Positions 35,025 through 44,093 of a stretch of 64,000 bases of DNA are shown here, one piece after another; the stretch's first letter is position 1; every line of letters starts with the position of its first letter. The translations under genes were made by a program, and so were the position numbers. The stretch spans positions 1 to 64,000 of the forward strand of contig CAVSMH010000013.1 in the NCBI GenBank assembly GCA_963728965.1. The letters run 5' to 3'. The notes beneath the pieces were generated by a model that worked only from the letters and a program-made list of their open reading frames with translations, was not told the origin of the DNA and searched no databases. Source of the DNA: DASQZT01 sp963728965. GTDB taxonomy: Bacteria; Acidobacteriota; Terriglobia; Bryobacterales; Bryobacteraceae.

Positions 35025-35744
35025 TCAGTTGCGGGCGGCCGGATAGCCCGTCTGAAACAACTGCTGGCCTTCCATGACAGTCAGGTGCGCGTTGGGAGTC
35101 GTCGAATCCGGAGAAGTGCTTGCGAGCCCAACAGTTCCTGAAAATATCGCGGTGTACCGCGTTCGCGCCCCGGAGAACGCCTCGGTTGTCGAGATTTCTG
35201 CCGGATAGACAGGGTAAACGGGATAAACAGGATACACCGGATACACGGGAGGATAAACGGGGTAGACGGAAAAGAGAGAGTCCCGCCGGGCGTTTCCGTC
35301 GGATTGTTCTACCGCGGACCCGGGTCCTCGGAAAATCGTGAATACGCCGTGCAGCCGGGCTGAGGTCAATGGCCGGTATGAGCACGATCCCGAGAAACAC
35401 TCCTCTTCCGTGGCGCCGAAAATTAATGAGAGCATCGAGATGTCCAGATCGAGGCCGAGCGTGTCGATCCGCTCCATCTTGACGGCCGATCTTGGCGCCA
35501 TTCCCGATGCAAACGTACAGAGGGTATGACCGAAATTGGAGTCTGGCGAGCATCCCCGCCAGGAGACGAAGTACGCCCTCGCATCTCCGCTATCCGCAGG
35601 AGTGATATCGACGAGATTCGGCGGTGATTCCCAATGTGCAGCAACCATGGTTCCTCGTACCCTGTAGCTGAATATCGACTGCGCGGCAATGCCGGCTATT
35701 AGAAGCAGCGGCACGCCGAAGACAACTCTTCGCACACTGAACAT
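35025..35744 (-). CDS. Membrane-anchored protein with a Tyr-Pro-Val repeat
   Basis: This 239-residue protein begins with a hydrophobic signal or anchor (VVFGVPLLLIAGIAAQSIF). The middle is Cys-containing (RGCSPDSN, TEEECFSGSCSY) with no family recognised. Residues 160-182 form a run of about seven YPV/YPP triplets encoded by tandem 9-bp units. The run is followed by a threonine/serine-rich C-terminus. A repeat of this kind in an exported protein may span or bind the cell wall or form a stalk. It stands alone between the DUF2071 gene and the membrane protein gene. Confidence 0.65.
   Translation of the reverse strand: MFSVRRVVFGVPLLLIAGIAAQSIFSYRVRGTMVAAHWESPPNLVDITPADSGDARAYFVSWRGCSPDSNFGHTLCTFASGMAPRSAVKMERIDTLGLDLDISMLSLIFGATEEECFSGSCSYRPLTSARLHGVFTIFRGPGSAVEQSDGNARRDSLFSVYPVYPPVYPVYPVYPVYPVYPAEISTTEAFSGARTRYTAIFSGTVGLASTSPDSTTPNAHLTVMEGQQLFQTGYPAARN
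35205..35275. repeat. 9-bp minisatellite encoding YPV units
   Basis: Variants of GGATAAACG/GGATACACG are repeated about seven times in tandem, preserving the reading frame of the protein they encode. Unit-to-unit differences are mostly at third positions. Length variation between strains would be expected. Confidence 0.7.
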
Positions 35745-35870
35745 GCTGGGTGCCCTCCTCGCGATCGGGTTTTCACCCGGTGCGCCCTTTCCGGAGAGAG
35801 TATACGCCTGTCAGTCACCGACGGCAAGAGAAATACAACAGAGAAATACAACCAACAGAATCAGCAAGAA

Positions 35871-37523
35871 TCAACGGTCGGGCACCCGCTGATCCTGGAG
35901 GTTATCCGCGTGCGCGGCGCATTCCGACGTGCAGCGAGTCACAATTGGTACGGGGTGATCCGGTTCCACTAACCAGAAGGTACGGTCAGAAAAATAGCCG
36001 ATCAGTTCTCCGTTCCTTTCCCGACCTAAGTCTCGAGCCCAGATAATCCGTGAGCTATCTATGTCGGGGCCGTTGTACACCCACTCCTGCCCCAGCGCGT
36101 GCCAAGGGTCGTAGTGGACAAGCACGACGTGACGCCCGGGAGCCGCGGCTATCTTGGCCTCAACGGAACGGCGTAGCGCCGGCCAGTCCGCCTGGGGCGC
36201 CAACCTCGCGGTCGCAGCCTCGGAGCCAGTCCACGCAATGGGCGAAGCGATCACCACGATGGCGCCCACGGTTCGCCATCGTTTGCACAGACGCCGGGAG
36301 GCGTCCACCAGAATCAGGAGGAAGATCGATGCGCAAGGAGCCGCGTAGTGCTCCTGAAAGGCGACTGTCAACAATATCCCGGTAATGCAGAGCGCCAGCG
36401 CGCAAGCGGCCACGCGAAACCGCGGTTCACGTACGAAGTCCGGAATTGCCAATGCCGCCAGTATCCAAAGCGGGCCCCAATAGAACGCGGCCAGTCGGGC
36501 GATCTTCATGGTGCTTTTCGCCGCCGCGCCTGCGAGCGTCGAGTACTCCACATAATCGATTCCGAACGACGTGTGCGCGTCGTGAAGTACCCGGTCGCTA
36601 TACTCGGGCGCTCTTGGCGGGCGCTGCCAGACGAAAGCGGGAGCCGCAGCGTACTGCGCGATATATGCGGTATGCGGCAGAAGATAGGGGCTTCCGGTCA
36701 CCCTCCAGTTGTAAAAGCATGTGAACGCCGTACCCGACAGCAGGACACAAGCCAGGACGGGAGCGTGTTTCCGCAGCGTCAGCCGGCGCTGCGGCGCCGC
36801 GCGCAACGACCAGACCAGGCAAAGCACAACCGGTAAAGCGGTGAGAAAACCCTCGTAAGGACGGCTGTTGGCGAGCACGATCAACCCTAAGCCGAGAATG
36901 GCCGCATCACGGCGGCGCCTTCGATCCATCATTCTGGGCAGCGCGCCGACAACCATCGCACCTCCCGTTGCGGCGACGGCGCCGCCCCAGAAACTGTTGC
37001 TCCAGTAGCTCATGACGCCGTACCCTGCGCCGGCCAGCACCCCCCCGTACAGCGCCCAATCGCGCGTCACGTACGACCGAAGCATCCAGACCATCGCAAT
37101 CAGCATGCAACCGATGCTCGCAAGCACGCCTGCCCATGGTTCTCCGAACAGGACTTCTCCGAAGGCCAAGACGGCGCCCTGCGCGGGAGGGTAGACGGAG
37201 GCGTACGAGGGATGCTGAAGAACGAACAGCGTTTCAAAATGCCGCCACATCGGATGCGCTGAATTGGCAAACCTGCCCGCTGCCAGTGTGCGGCCGAGAA
37301 GCACGTAACTAAACTCGTCCGGAATGATCGGAGTGGGCCGTGGCAGGATGGGCAAACAGCAAAGCCGCACGCCCAAGATCCCCACGGCAATCACCACCGC
37401 ACTGCCCGCGGGATGATCCCTGGCCACCGTGGCGAATGCCAGGCACAGGCGTCTCCTCTGCTCCCACGGAAGCATCGCGGCGCCCAGAACGGCCAAGGCA
37501 ACGAGGCTGATCGCCGGAATCAC
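35871..37523 (-). CDS. Multi-pass membrane protein, glycosyltransferase-39/83-like
   Basis: This 550-residue protein has roughly ten hydrophobic helices. The first extracytoplasmic loop contains PIIPDEFSYVLLGRTLAAGR, which resembles the acidic motif (DE/DD) of PMT/ArnT-type lipid-linked glycosyltransferases. A soluble C-terminal domain of about 110 residues follows. Such enzymes transfer sugars from polyprenyl-phosphate donors in the periplasm. The assignment is by topology and one motif only, so a membrane protein of other function is possible. No partner genes are adjacent. Confidence 0.7.
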   Translation of the reverse strand: MIPAISLVALAVLGAAMLPWEQRRRLCLAFATVARDHPAGSAVVIAVGILGVRLCCLPILPRPTPIIPDEFSYVLLGRTLAAGRFANSAHPMWRHFETLFVLQHPSYASVYPPAQGAVLAFGEVLFGEPWAGVLASIGCMLIAMVWMLRSYVTRDWALYGGVLAGAGYGVMSYWSNSFWGGAVAATGGAMVVGALPRMMDRRRRRDAAILGLGLIVLANSRPYEGFLTALPVVLCLVWSLRAAPQRRLTLRKHAPVLACVLLSGTAFTCFYNWRVTGSPYLLPHTAYIAQYAAAPAFVWQRPPRAPEYSDRVLHDAHTSFGIDYVEYSTLAGAAAKSTMKIARLAAFYWGPLWILAALAIPDFVREPRFRVAACALALCITGILLTVAFQEHYAAPCASIFLLILVDASRRLCKRWRTVGAIVVIASPIAWTGSEAATARLAPQADWPALRRSVEAKIAAAPGRHVVLVHYDPWHALGQEWVYNGPDIDSSRIIWARDLGRERNGELIGYFSDRTFWLVEPDHPVPIVTRCTSECAAHADNLQDQRVPDR

Positions 37524-37914
37524 CGCCTGAATGTAAGGCTACAGAAGCTCCCTGTCAACCGCGGGGCGACAAGAACAGTAAGAAGAAGCTGGTTCTGCCG
37601 CCATGGACGATGACGCAGTCTGCACCGTGCGCTTCTTTGCACCCAGTTCGACCTCATGCGGAGAAGTATCGTGCTGAGCCTCCTCGCCCGGCTGAAAATC
37701 GTAGCGGCCGGTCGCGACTGATCTGCGGCGAAAAGTCTATCGAGCTCGTGCAGTAATCGGAGCCGCGACCCTTACTGGCGCTTTTGGCGAGCAAGGGTTC
37801 ACCCACCCCGATCCTCCACATGCTCTCCGCGCGAAAGAAAACACCGTTATATCGCGAGCCTCGCGGTGCGCTCAGGCTCGTTCGCTCCAATGGACATGGA
37901 CATCCACAACATCT
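37524..37914. other. Intergenic stretch without a recognised gene
   Basis: No coding region on either strand is convincing here: the available frames have atypical composition and no ribosome-binding site. No clear repeat, RNA or mobile-element end was identified. Confidence 0.4.
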
Positions 37915-38820
37915 TCAGAATTGGCCCTTCGGCACCACCGTGATTGTGTAGGTGATGTTTATCTGGAACCCGGTGTTCTTTGCTGTTCCCCCAAAGCTGA
38001 TGGTATGGGTACCGGGGGGAAGCGGTTTCAGCATCAACCAATACCCATCTGACGCAGCGCCCGTGACGTATGGTGATGGCCAATCAATAAAGACCCCGTC
38101 CGGCCGTGGCACGAATCCGCCGAAGAGCTGGAGCAGGTTATCAGTGGCCGGAACCGTATAACTAAACGGCGCATATCCAGCGCGATAATCCGACAGGTTC
38201 TGGACCGCCACTCCGTCGATGTAGGCGTGGAGTTCACTGGCGTCAGAATAATAAGCAGCAATATCCTTGAGTTGCTCTAGGGTAGACGTGAACGGTCCGG
38301 AACCCTGATAGCCAGTGTTGTCAGCCCAAGCGTTCAATACCGGGAAGAACAGCATTGTGCCGGTAGGCACCTTGCAACTTCGGTCAGTATTCCCCGGGGA
38401 AATCGCTCCTGCGAGGAACCAGACCTGACCAAGCTGTCCATAGCTGCAATCGACCGCGCCTATCGCCAGGAGCGGGTTGAGTGGCACGTTCGCGGGCAAA
38501 GAAAAGACCCATTGCCACCATGCCGCGCCCCAACGGGCGTACGACGCGCCGAGAGGGTTGGAATTTGGTGGGGCGATGCCAGGGTTCGTGTTCGCTGCCA
38601 CTAGCAGGCTGCTGAAAAAGTCCCCGGACTACTTAGAATGGCACTTACCAACAGCCGCAAACTGTTGATTCTACGTTTGACGGAGCGAGACATTGGGTGC
38701 TTTCGGGCATCGAAATACCCTTTTTCAGCAACCTGCTAGAGTCGTTGCGACTACGACGGCCACTAATAACAATAGGGAAGACCTTTTGCGAATCGTGCAC
38801 CGGTTGATTTGCGGGTTCAT
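37915..38820 (-). pseudogene. Secreted protein gene interrupted by a MITE
   Basis: The gene starts at ATG 38820 with AGGAGG six bases upstream and encodes a signal peptide (MNPQINRCTIRKRSSLLLLV, then AVVVATTL). After codon 28 a 131-bp element brings a stop. Reading resumes at 38601 with VAANTNPGIAPPNSNPLGA in the same frame if the element and one CTAG copy are removed. The restored protein would be about 256 residues. The mature part has ARWGAAWWQWVFSLP and CSYGQLGQVWFLAG motifs that recur in exported proteins of unknown role. Translation from GTG 38601 could still make a non-exported version. Confidence 0.75.
38605..38735. mobile_element. 131-bp MITE with CTAG target duplication
   Basis: Inverted termini CAGGCTGCTGAAAAAG (38605-38620) and CTTTTTCAGCAACCTG (38720-38735) match at 15 of 16 positions. 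CTAG flanks both sides (38601-38604 and 38736-38739), a 4-bp target duplication. The interior has no gene. The termini resemble ends of IS4/IS1182-type elements, which could mobilise it in trans. Confidence 0.8.
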
Positions 38821-39008
38821 GAAGAACCTCCTCTTGTAATCGCCGGATCCCCGTCTGGAGGGGCTTGTAGCGGTATTCTCCTCTCGTTTGCGTAGGAATA
38901 CAAGGATAAACATGCGGCGCCGGAATAAAAGCACTTTCACCGGTTTGGCAGTCGGGGAAAATGACAGCCATTGGCGGGGGCACCGTAAATCTATATACAA
39001 GATTCTAG

Positions 39009-39417
39009 ATGCTGCTTGGCTGCACCGAGGCGCCGGCGCGACCATCGAGATTGAGCCAACTGGTCGACTTCTCGCGGACGGAGTATCGGACGTGCGCTGT
39101 GTTCTTGATCCAGGACGGCGACAACCAGAGCGTCAATCGTCCGTTCGACTTAGACCAAGGCCCATCCCGCTTGATCAGGCGTCCTGAGCTGCGGGGAACG
39201 TCAATGGCACCAGACTCAACCTGGTGATCCAATCGGCCCGGCCGGGCACCAAACACATTCGGGATTGCATTGATCGACTCATGCTGACGACGCAGGAGGG
39301 TTGCCTGGAGCCATTGACGCTGCTGTGCCGGCCGCTGAACACGGTCAGCCCTAAAGGCGCGCGAGGGCTTGCGGAGTTCACGCTGGTGGCAAGGGCGAGT
39401 TCAACTCCCAAACGCCC
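39009..39417 (+). pseudogene. Possible frameshifted protein remnant
   Basis: The frame from ATG 39009 has coding-like composition (RTEYRTCAVFLIQDGDNQSV) and ends at a TGA soon after 39200. An adjacent frame continues with NVNGTRLNLVIQSARPG and GARGLAEFTLVARASSTP up to about 39417. Together they read like one protein broken by a frameshift near 39190-39200. No family is recognised and no ribosome-binding site is obvious. The remaining part of 38840-39008 holds nothing identifiable. Confidence 0.3.
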
Positions 39418-39883
39418 GCCGCACCTTCTCCCAGGTAACCGACAGGTCCTCCGGGACGACGCGCGTCTCTCCCACGACCGTCATGAAGTTGCTGTCGCCG
39501 GTCCAGCGGGGCAGCGCATGGAGGTGGAGGTGGCCGGCGATGCCGGCGCCCGCGCAGCGTCCCAGGTTCATGCCGAGGTTCAGGCCTTCCGGGCGGTATA
39601 CCTGGCGCAGCACCTTTTCACAGTCGCGGCCCAGCAGCATCAATTCGGCCAGCGCTTCCTCGGGCAAGGCTTCCAATGTGGCGACGTGCTGGTAGGGCAC
39701 CACCATCACATGTCCGCTGGTGTACGGAAAACGGTTCAGGATGACGAAATTGTGGAGCGCCCGGTGCACCACCAGGTTCTCTTCATCGCGCTCGGAACGG
39801 GCCGCCGCGCAGAACACACATTCGCACGGATCCCCCACGCTGCTGATGTACTGGTAGCGCCAGGGAGTCCAGAGATAGTCCAT
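39401..39883 (-). CDS. HIT family hydrolase
   Basis: This 160-residue protein has the histidine-triad motif HLHLHALPRW near residue 118 and the typical N-terminal segments ECVFCAAARS and NRFPYTSGHVMVVPYQHVA. HIT proteins of this group are nucleotide hydrolases or transferases acting on substrates such as Ap4A or AMP-lysine. A cysteine pair (CECVFC) near the start matches the zinc-binding positions of some members. It is the third gene of the S1-HU-HIT cluster, 18 bp after the HU-like gene. Cytoplasmic, intact. Confidence 0.93.
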   Translation of the reverse strand: MDYLWTPWRYQYISSVGDPCECVFCAAARSERDEENLVVHRALHNFVILNRFPYTSGHVMVVPYQHVATLEALPEEALAELMLLGRDCEKVLRQVYRPEGLNLGMNLGRCAGAGIAGHLHLHALPRWTGDSNFMTVVGETRVVPEDLSVTWEKVRRAFGS

Positions 39884-39901
39884 GCCCGTGGAGTGGCGGT
39901 G

Positions 39902-40243
39902 TTACTGCGGGTTGGGCACTTCCTCGGAAGGCGTGGGGACGTTCCCGGCCGGCATCATGGGGGCGTTGGAGTTGTTGACGACGTCCTTCAGTTCCTTGCT
40001 GGGCTTGAAGTAGGGAATCTTCTTGGCGGGCACTTCCACGCGGGCGCCGGTCTTGGGGTTGCGGCCGATGCGGGGCTGGCGCTGGCGAGTGCGGAAACTG
40101 CCGAAGCCGCGGATTTCGATTTTGTCGCCGGTGCGCAGGGACCGAACGATGCTGTCGAAAATGGCCTCCACGATGACCTCGGACTCCTTCCGCGTCATCT
40201 CCACGACTCGGGAGACTTCTTCAATCAGATCGGCCTTGGTCAT
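39902..40243 (-). CDS. HU/IHF family DNA-binding protein
   Basis: This 113-residue protein is a bacterial histone-like protein. It shows the N-terminal helices (MTKADLIEEVSRVVEMTRKE), the core IRGFGSFRTRQRQPRIGRNPKTG, and the DNA-arm and closing PAKKIPYFKPSKELKD. Sequence details are closer to the IHF-beta/HU type found in Acidobacteria than to a specific subunit. A C-terminal extension of about 20 residues is rich in Asn, Pro and Glu. It is placed between the S1 gene and HIT, likely co-transcribed, and bends or compacts DNA. Confidence 0.95.
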   Translation of the reverse strand: MTKADLIEEVSRVVEMTRKESEVIVEAIFDSIVRSLRTGDKIEIRGFGSFRTRQRQPRIGRNPKTGARVEVPAKKIPYFKPSKELKDVVNNSNAPMMPAGNVPTPSEEVPNPQ

Positions 40244-40306
40244 CGCGTCCTCCTCAACAATCCCTTACGAAGATGCAGTATCGCGTGATTACAATCGATT
40301 TGCAAG

Positions 40307-42022
40307 CTATTCGAGGTTGCGGTCCTTGAGGCTCATGACCTCTTCGATGGTGGTGGTTGCCGCTGCCGCCTGGCGCTGGTAATCCTCCAGGCGGGTCTTC
40401 TCCTCATCGTCGGCGACGGCGCGGAGACTCAACCCGATTTTCTTCTCGGCCTCGCTCATTTTGATGATCTTGAAATCGAATTCCTGCGCCACGGCGAGCG
40501 GCGGCTCTTCGGACCCGCGCCGGCCCGAATAGCCCGGCACTTCAGAAAAATGACATAAACCTTCGACCCCCTCCGCCAGTTCGACGAAAGCGCCGAAACT
40601 GGCCAGGCGGCAGACACGCCCGTGTACCGCGTCGCCCACCTGGTGGGTCTGGAAGTAGGATTCCCAGGCGTCGGGCTGGAGCTGTTTGATCCCCAGCGAA
40701 AGCCGGTGAGAGGCCGAATCGATGTTCAGGATGACGGCCTGCACCATCTGCCCCTTCTTGAGGATCTCCGAGGGATGCTTTACGCGCTTGGTCCAGGAGA
40801 GATCGGAAACGTGAACCAAGCCGTCGATGCCTTCCTCGATTTCGATGAAGGCGCCGAAATCGGTCATGTTGCGCACCCGTCCTTCGACGACCGAACCGAC
40901 GCTGTAGCGGCTGTCGATGGTGGTCCAGGGATTGGGCTCGAGCTGTTTGAGCCCCAGCGAGATACGGCGCTCCTTGGAATGCACTTCGAGGACTACCGCT
41001 TCCACCTGGTCGCCGGGCTTGACGACTTTGGAGGGATGCTTCATGCGGCGCGACCAGGTCATCTCGCTGATGTGGATGAGACCTTCGACGCCGGGTTCCA
41101 ACTCGACGAAAGCGCCATAGTCGGTGACATTCACGACGCGCCCGATGACCCGGCTGTTGGTGGGGTAGCGCTCGGCGACGGTGGCCCAGGGATCGGGCTC
41201 CAGTTGCTTGATGCCGAGCGAGACCCGCTCTTTGGGGCGATCGAATTTCAGCACCTTCACCGCGATCTCGTCGCCCACGTGGAGCAGTTCGGAGGGATGG
41301 GCTACGCGGCCATAGGACATGTCGGTAACGTGCAACAATCCGTCGATGCCGCCCAGGTCGATGAAGGCGCCGTACTCGGTCAGGTTCTTCACCACGCCGG
41401 TGACCACCGCCCCTTCGGAAAGGTGCTCCAGGGTGGCGGATTTCCGGACGTTGATCTCCTCTTCCACGGCGGATTTGCGCGAGACCACGACGTTGCCACG
41501 GCGCCGGTTGAGCTTGATGATCTTGACGGGGATGTCCTGACCGACCAGCGAATCCAGGTTATGAACGGGGCGGGGATCGGCCTGGGAGCCGGGCATGAAT
41601 GCCTTGATTCCGACGTCCACCGCCAATCCGCCCTTCACGCGGCCCAGGACGTGCCCCGAGATTACGAGTTGCTCCTGGTACGCCTTCTCCAGGTTGTCCC
41701 AGATGCGCAGGCGGGCGGCGCGGGTGTGCGAGAGGAGCACGTAGCCTTCCGGCTGTTCGCCGTGCTCGATCATGACATCGACCACTTCGCCCACCTGGAC
41801 CGTCATTTCGCCGGTCCGGGTCTGGAACTGCTCAATGGGGACGATGCCTTCGGATTTGTATCCGAAATCGATGATGACGTCTTTGCCGGTAATTCCCAGG
41901 ACCGTTCCCTGCAACACTTCGTCGGCCGCGGGCGGGGCAAAGTGGCTGTAATCATCGAGAAGATTCTCGTAATTCTCCGGGATCCCAGGATCCACTTGCC
42001 CGCTGTTTTGGTCTACGGCCAT
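40307..42022 (-). CDS. rpsA: 30S ribosomal protein S1
   Basis: The ATG at 42022 is preferred because GGAGG precedes it by four bases; the 571-residue protein starts MAVDQNSGQVDPG. It contains six S1 RNA-binding domains, with GAFIDLGGIDGLLHVTDMSY and two later GAFVELEPG/GAFIEIEEG-type cores being the clearest. S1 binds mRNA leaders and helps ribosomes initiate on structured or weak sites. It is the first gene of the cluster with the HU-like and HIT genes. Size and domain count are as expected for the family. Confidence 0.95.
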   Translation of the reverse strand: MAVDQNSGQVDPGIPENYENLLDDYSHFAPPAADEVLQGTVLGITGKDVIIDFGYKSEGIVPIEQFQTRTGEMTVQVGEVVDVMIEHGEQPEGYVLLSHTRAARLRIWDNLEKAYQEQLVISGHVLGRVKGGLAVDVGIKAFMPGSQADPRPVHNLDSLVGQDIPVKIIKLNRRRGNVVVSRKSAVEEEINVRKSATLEHLSEGAVVTGVVKNLTEYGAFIDLGGIDGLLHVTDMSYGRVAHPSELLHVGDEIAVKVLKFDRPKERVSLGIKQLEPDPWATVAERYPTNSRVIGRVVNVTDYGAFVELEPGVEGLIHISEMTWSRRMKHPSKVVKPGDQVEAVVLEVHSKERRISLGLKQLEPNPWTTIDSRYSVGSVVEGRVRNMTDFGAFIEIEEGIDGLVHVSDLSWTKRVKHPSEILKKGQMVQAVILNIDSASHRLSLGIKQLQPDAWESYFQTHQVGDAVHGRVCRLASFGAFVELAEGVEGLCHFSEVPGYSGRRGSEEPPLAVAQEFDFKIIKMSEAEKKIGLSLRAVADDEEKTRLEDYQRQAAAATTTIEEVMSLKDRNLE

Positions 42023-42323
42023 GACGCCTCCGCCGATCACTGATCCACCGATGGCTGCGGGGCTTTACCGCGCCCCGGTGCCCTCTCGCAGAGCAGGAGC
42101 GCCGACGCTGCTTCATCACCAGTTTGCTTGTGGATTGGGATCATGCGCCAGTTTACCAGCAACCACTGAAAGATCAGTATGTTAGCAAATATACGCGAGT
42201 CAAATGAGGTTGTCAACGGTGGGGCGGCGGGAGATCGGGCGCTTTTGCGCTTCGAAAGCCTCGTGCGGGGTATCCCCCGACGCGCGTGCGGGGGCGGCAG
42301 CGCGGCGCTTGCGCGGTCCGAAT

Positions 42324-42356
42324 TTCCTAGGAACTGGCCGAAATCAGGCATACAAT
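42324..42356 (+). promoter_or_regulatory. Putative promoter with TTCCTAGGAA palindrome
   Basis: A perfect 10-bp palindrome TTCCTAGGAA (42324-42333) lies 17 bp upstream of a TACAAT hexamer (42351-42356), where a -35 element would be. Downstream, CCGTT and AACGG can form a small hairpin just before the ribosome-binding site of the next gene. The rest of the 42023-42421 gap holds the rpsA leader and no gene. Confidence 0.35.
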
Positions 42357-42421
42357 CGAGCTAGTTAAGGGTATTCATGGACTGGGATCCGTTTTTTATA
42401 ACGGCCTTTTAGGAGGTTCCC

Positions 42422-42568
42422 ATGTTCGACAGCCTCGCAGATCGGATCCGGGAAGACGAGCACAAAGAAGTCAGCCAGACGGAGCGCATGATCCGCTACG
42501 TCGTGATCGCCGTGATTTCGCTCGTGCTATTCGGCGGCCTGTATTATGTTGTGCAACACCTGGAGTAG
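42422..42568 (+). CDS. Small single-span membrane protein, 48 residues
   Basis: A strong AGGAGG lies just before the ATG at 42422. The 48-residue product has an acidic/basic N-terminal part (MFDSLADRIREDEHKEVSQT) and one membrane helix (YVVIAVISLVLFGGLYYVV), ending QHLE. No family is named, but small proteins of this type recur in acidobacterial genomes. Expected topology is N-terminus in the cytoplasm. Divergent from rpsA and possibly driven by the promoter noted upstream. Confidence 0.65.
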   Translation: MFDSLADRIREDEHKEVSQTERMIRYVVIAVISLVLFGGLYYVVQHLE

Positions 42569-42579
42569 ATCCCTCCGGA

Positions 42580-43056
42580 TCACTCGGAAGGCGAAATCCG
42601 CCGCATGACGGATTTCACTTTACCCGCATACTCCTCGTTCGGATTGTAGGTGGCTAACAGCGCGTCCAGGTCCTTATCCCGATAAAGCTCGGAATGGGAC
42701 AAGCGGTATCCGACTGCGTGGATGCCCGCGGAAGTGCTGGTGAATTGAGTGCGGCCGGAGTTCCAGCCGAAGAGATTATTATTGCGCGCCGCCTTGCCGC
42801 CGGTCGATTCCACATAGGAAATGCTCGGGAGCAGTCGCCAGTCGAGTTCGTAATTGTCGGCTGCTTCGAGGAATACGGCGGCATACCGCCATGCCGGGCA
42901 GTGGAATTTCTCGAAAAACGTGCGGATCGACGTTAACCTCGGATCGTTTCGGTAATCGGGCGCCGGGTGCAGGTGCGCCAAGCGCGGCGATATGGCTACC
43001 GGGAGAGACACCATTCCTGCAAATACCGCCAAACCAGTCGAAAAAACTCTCTTCAT
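42580..43056 (-). CDS. Secreted glucosaminidase-like protein
   Basis: This 158-residue protein has a signal peptide (MKRVFSTGLAVFAGMVSLPV), with AGGAGG upstream of the ATG. Its mature region has LLPSISYVESTGGKAARNNN followed by LFGWNSG, the pattern of the glucosaminidase (PF01832)/lysozyme-like fold with a catalytic Glu in YVEST. Members hydrolyse peptidoglycan sugar chains. It is small for the family and has no binding domain. It is convergent with the small membrane-protein gene, 11 bp away. Confidence 0.75.
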   Translation of the reverse strand: MKRVFSTGLAVFAGMVSLPVAISPRLAHLHPAPDYRNDPRLTSIRTFFEKFHCPAWRYAAVFLEAADNYELDWRLLPSISYVESTGGKAARNNNLFGWNSGRTQFTSTSAGIHAVGYRLSHSELYRDKDLDALLATYNPNEEYAGKVKSVMRRISPSE

Positions 43057-43275
43057 GAGAACCTCCTAAGTTTGGTTGGCCTGCGAAAGCAGGCAGCACG
43101 GGGAGGCGGGGCCTCCGGCAGGGGGTTAAGGGACGGGCATAAGCGGGAATTGTAGCACCTGCCAGCAGCGAAGGGGTAGTTCGGATACCTTTCCATCCGG
43201 CCGCTGGTTCGAAAGCGCACAATCGGCGTTTTTGTACGGAGGAACAAGGGCCTGGATCGGCGCGTCTTGGGCTCT

Positions 43276-43449
43276 ATGGCGTTATCGGGTGAGGACAGAG
43301 CGCGGATTCGTGAGGAAGAGTGGGTAAGGCTTCAGGCGCGCGAGGACTATCAACGCGCTACGCGGCGGCTGGAAGAGAAGGCCGTCGCTTTTGGTTCCGC
43401 TTTCGTCATGCTGCTGGCTCTGCTGTTCATGGTTCTTCGAACGCGCTGA
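43276..43449 (+). CDS. Small membrane protein, 57 residues
   Basis: The start at ATG 43276 (MALSGEDRARIREEEW) is chosen over an upstream ATG at 43267; neither has a clear ribosome-binding site. The product has a charged coil-like N-terminal half (RLQAREDYQRATRRLEEKAV) and a C-terminal membrane helix (FGSAFVMLLALLFMVL). No family is recognised. Nothing else coding is seen between 43057 and 43605. Confidence 0.45.
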   Translation: MALSGEDRARIREEEWVRLQAREDYQRATRRLEEKAVAFGSAFVMLLALLFMVLRTR

Positions 43450-43605
43450 AGCCGACCGGGACAGGCTGGTTTGGCGCAGAGCGCCGGGCCGGTGCGAGCG
43501 GACCGCCACACGGTGGGCGGAACACGGGGATCACCGGCGCAGAAAAATCCCAATGCCTGGTGCGGACCCGTGGGTCGTCACCACAGCTTCGAACGGTCGT
43601 GGCGC

Positions 43606-43968
43606 TTAACTTGCTGTGACGCCGAGGGCCGATGACTTGCGCGTGCGGAATTCGTAGCGTTCGATGCGTACCGCTGCTTTACCCACCTCGGAGCGTACGA
43701 CGCGGCCCCGGGCCACCATTTTCAGCGGGCAGGTTCCCCCCAGCCGGGCCGGCCAATTGACCGACACCTCTACCATCTTGCCGAGCGGCAGTCTCTCGTC
43801 GGTGGTGAACAGGATCCCACCACTTCCGATGTTCAAAGTCTGCCCTGTACCAACTAACGAAGGCGCCTTGTTTTGGAGCAGGCGGTATGTCACATCCTCC
43901 CGGAAGGGAAAACGGCTGGTCAGCCGTCGTTCTCGCATTTCGCCCTCTATGCATATGCCTGGACTCAT
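43606..43968 (-). CDS. PilZ domain protein
   Basis: This 120-residue protein carries the PilZ c-di-GMP-binding signatures: an arginine-rich start RERRLTSRFPF (RxxxR motif) and NIGSGGILFTT (the D/NxSxxG motif). The remaining beta-barrel strands are PLGKMVEVSVNW and VARGRVVRSEVG. It is a single-domain member, so it would act by c-di-GMP-dependent binding to a partner. An alternative start at Met11 would begin just before the arginine motif. Divergent from larB. Confidence 0.85.
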   Translation of the reverse strand: MSPGICIEGEMRERRLTSRFPFREDVTYRLLQNKAPSLVGTGQTLNIGSGGILFTTDERLPLGKMVEVSVNWPARLGGTCPLKMVARGRVVRSEVGKAAVRIERYEFRTRKSSALGVTAS

Positions 43969-44093
43969 GTCCTTATTATCTTCGGGTACCGTTTAGTTTC
44001 GCACAATAGCCTGAAAGGTCTAAAAGTAGTACGACTCCACCTTACGGCGGAGTACGGTTTCCGGGTCCCGCCACCCCCTGATATGCTGACTGC

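Noticed and set aside
39224..40288. Long plus-strand reading frame across the HIT and HU genes
   Set aside because: It is the antisense of two well-recognised genes; composition is typical of a shadow frame in high-GC DNA.
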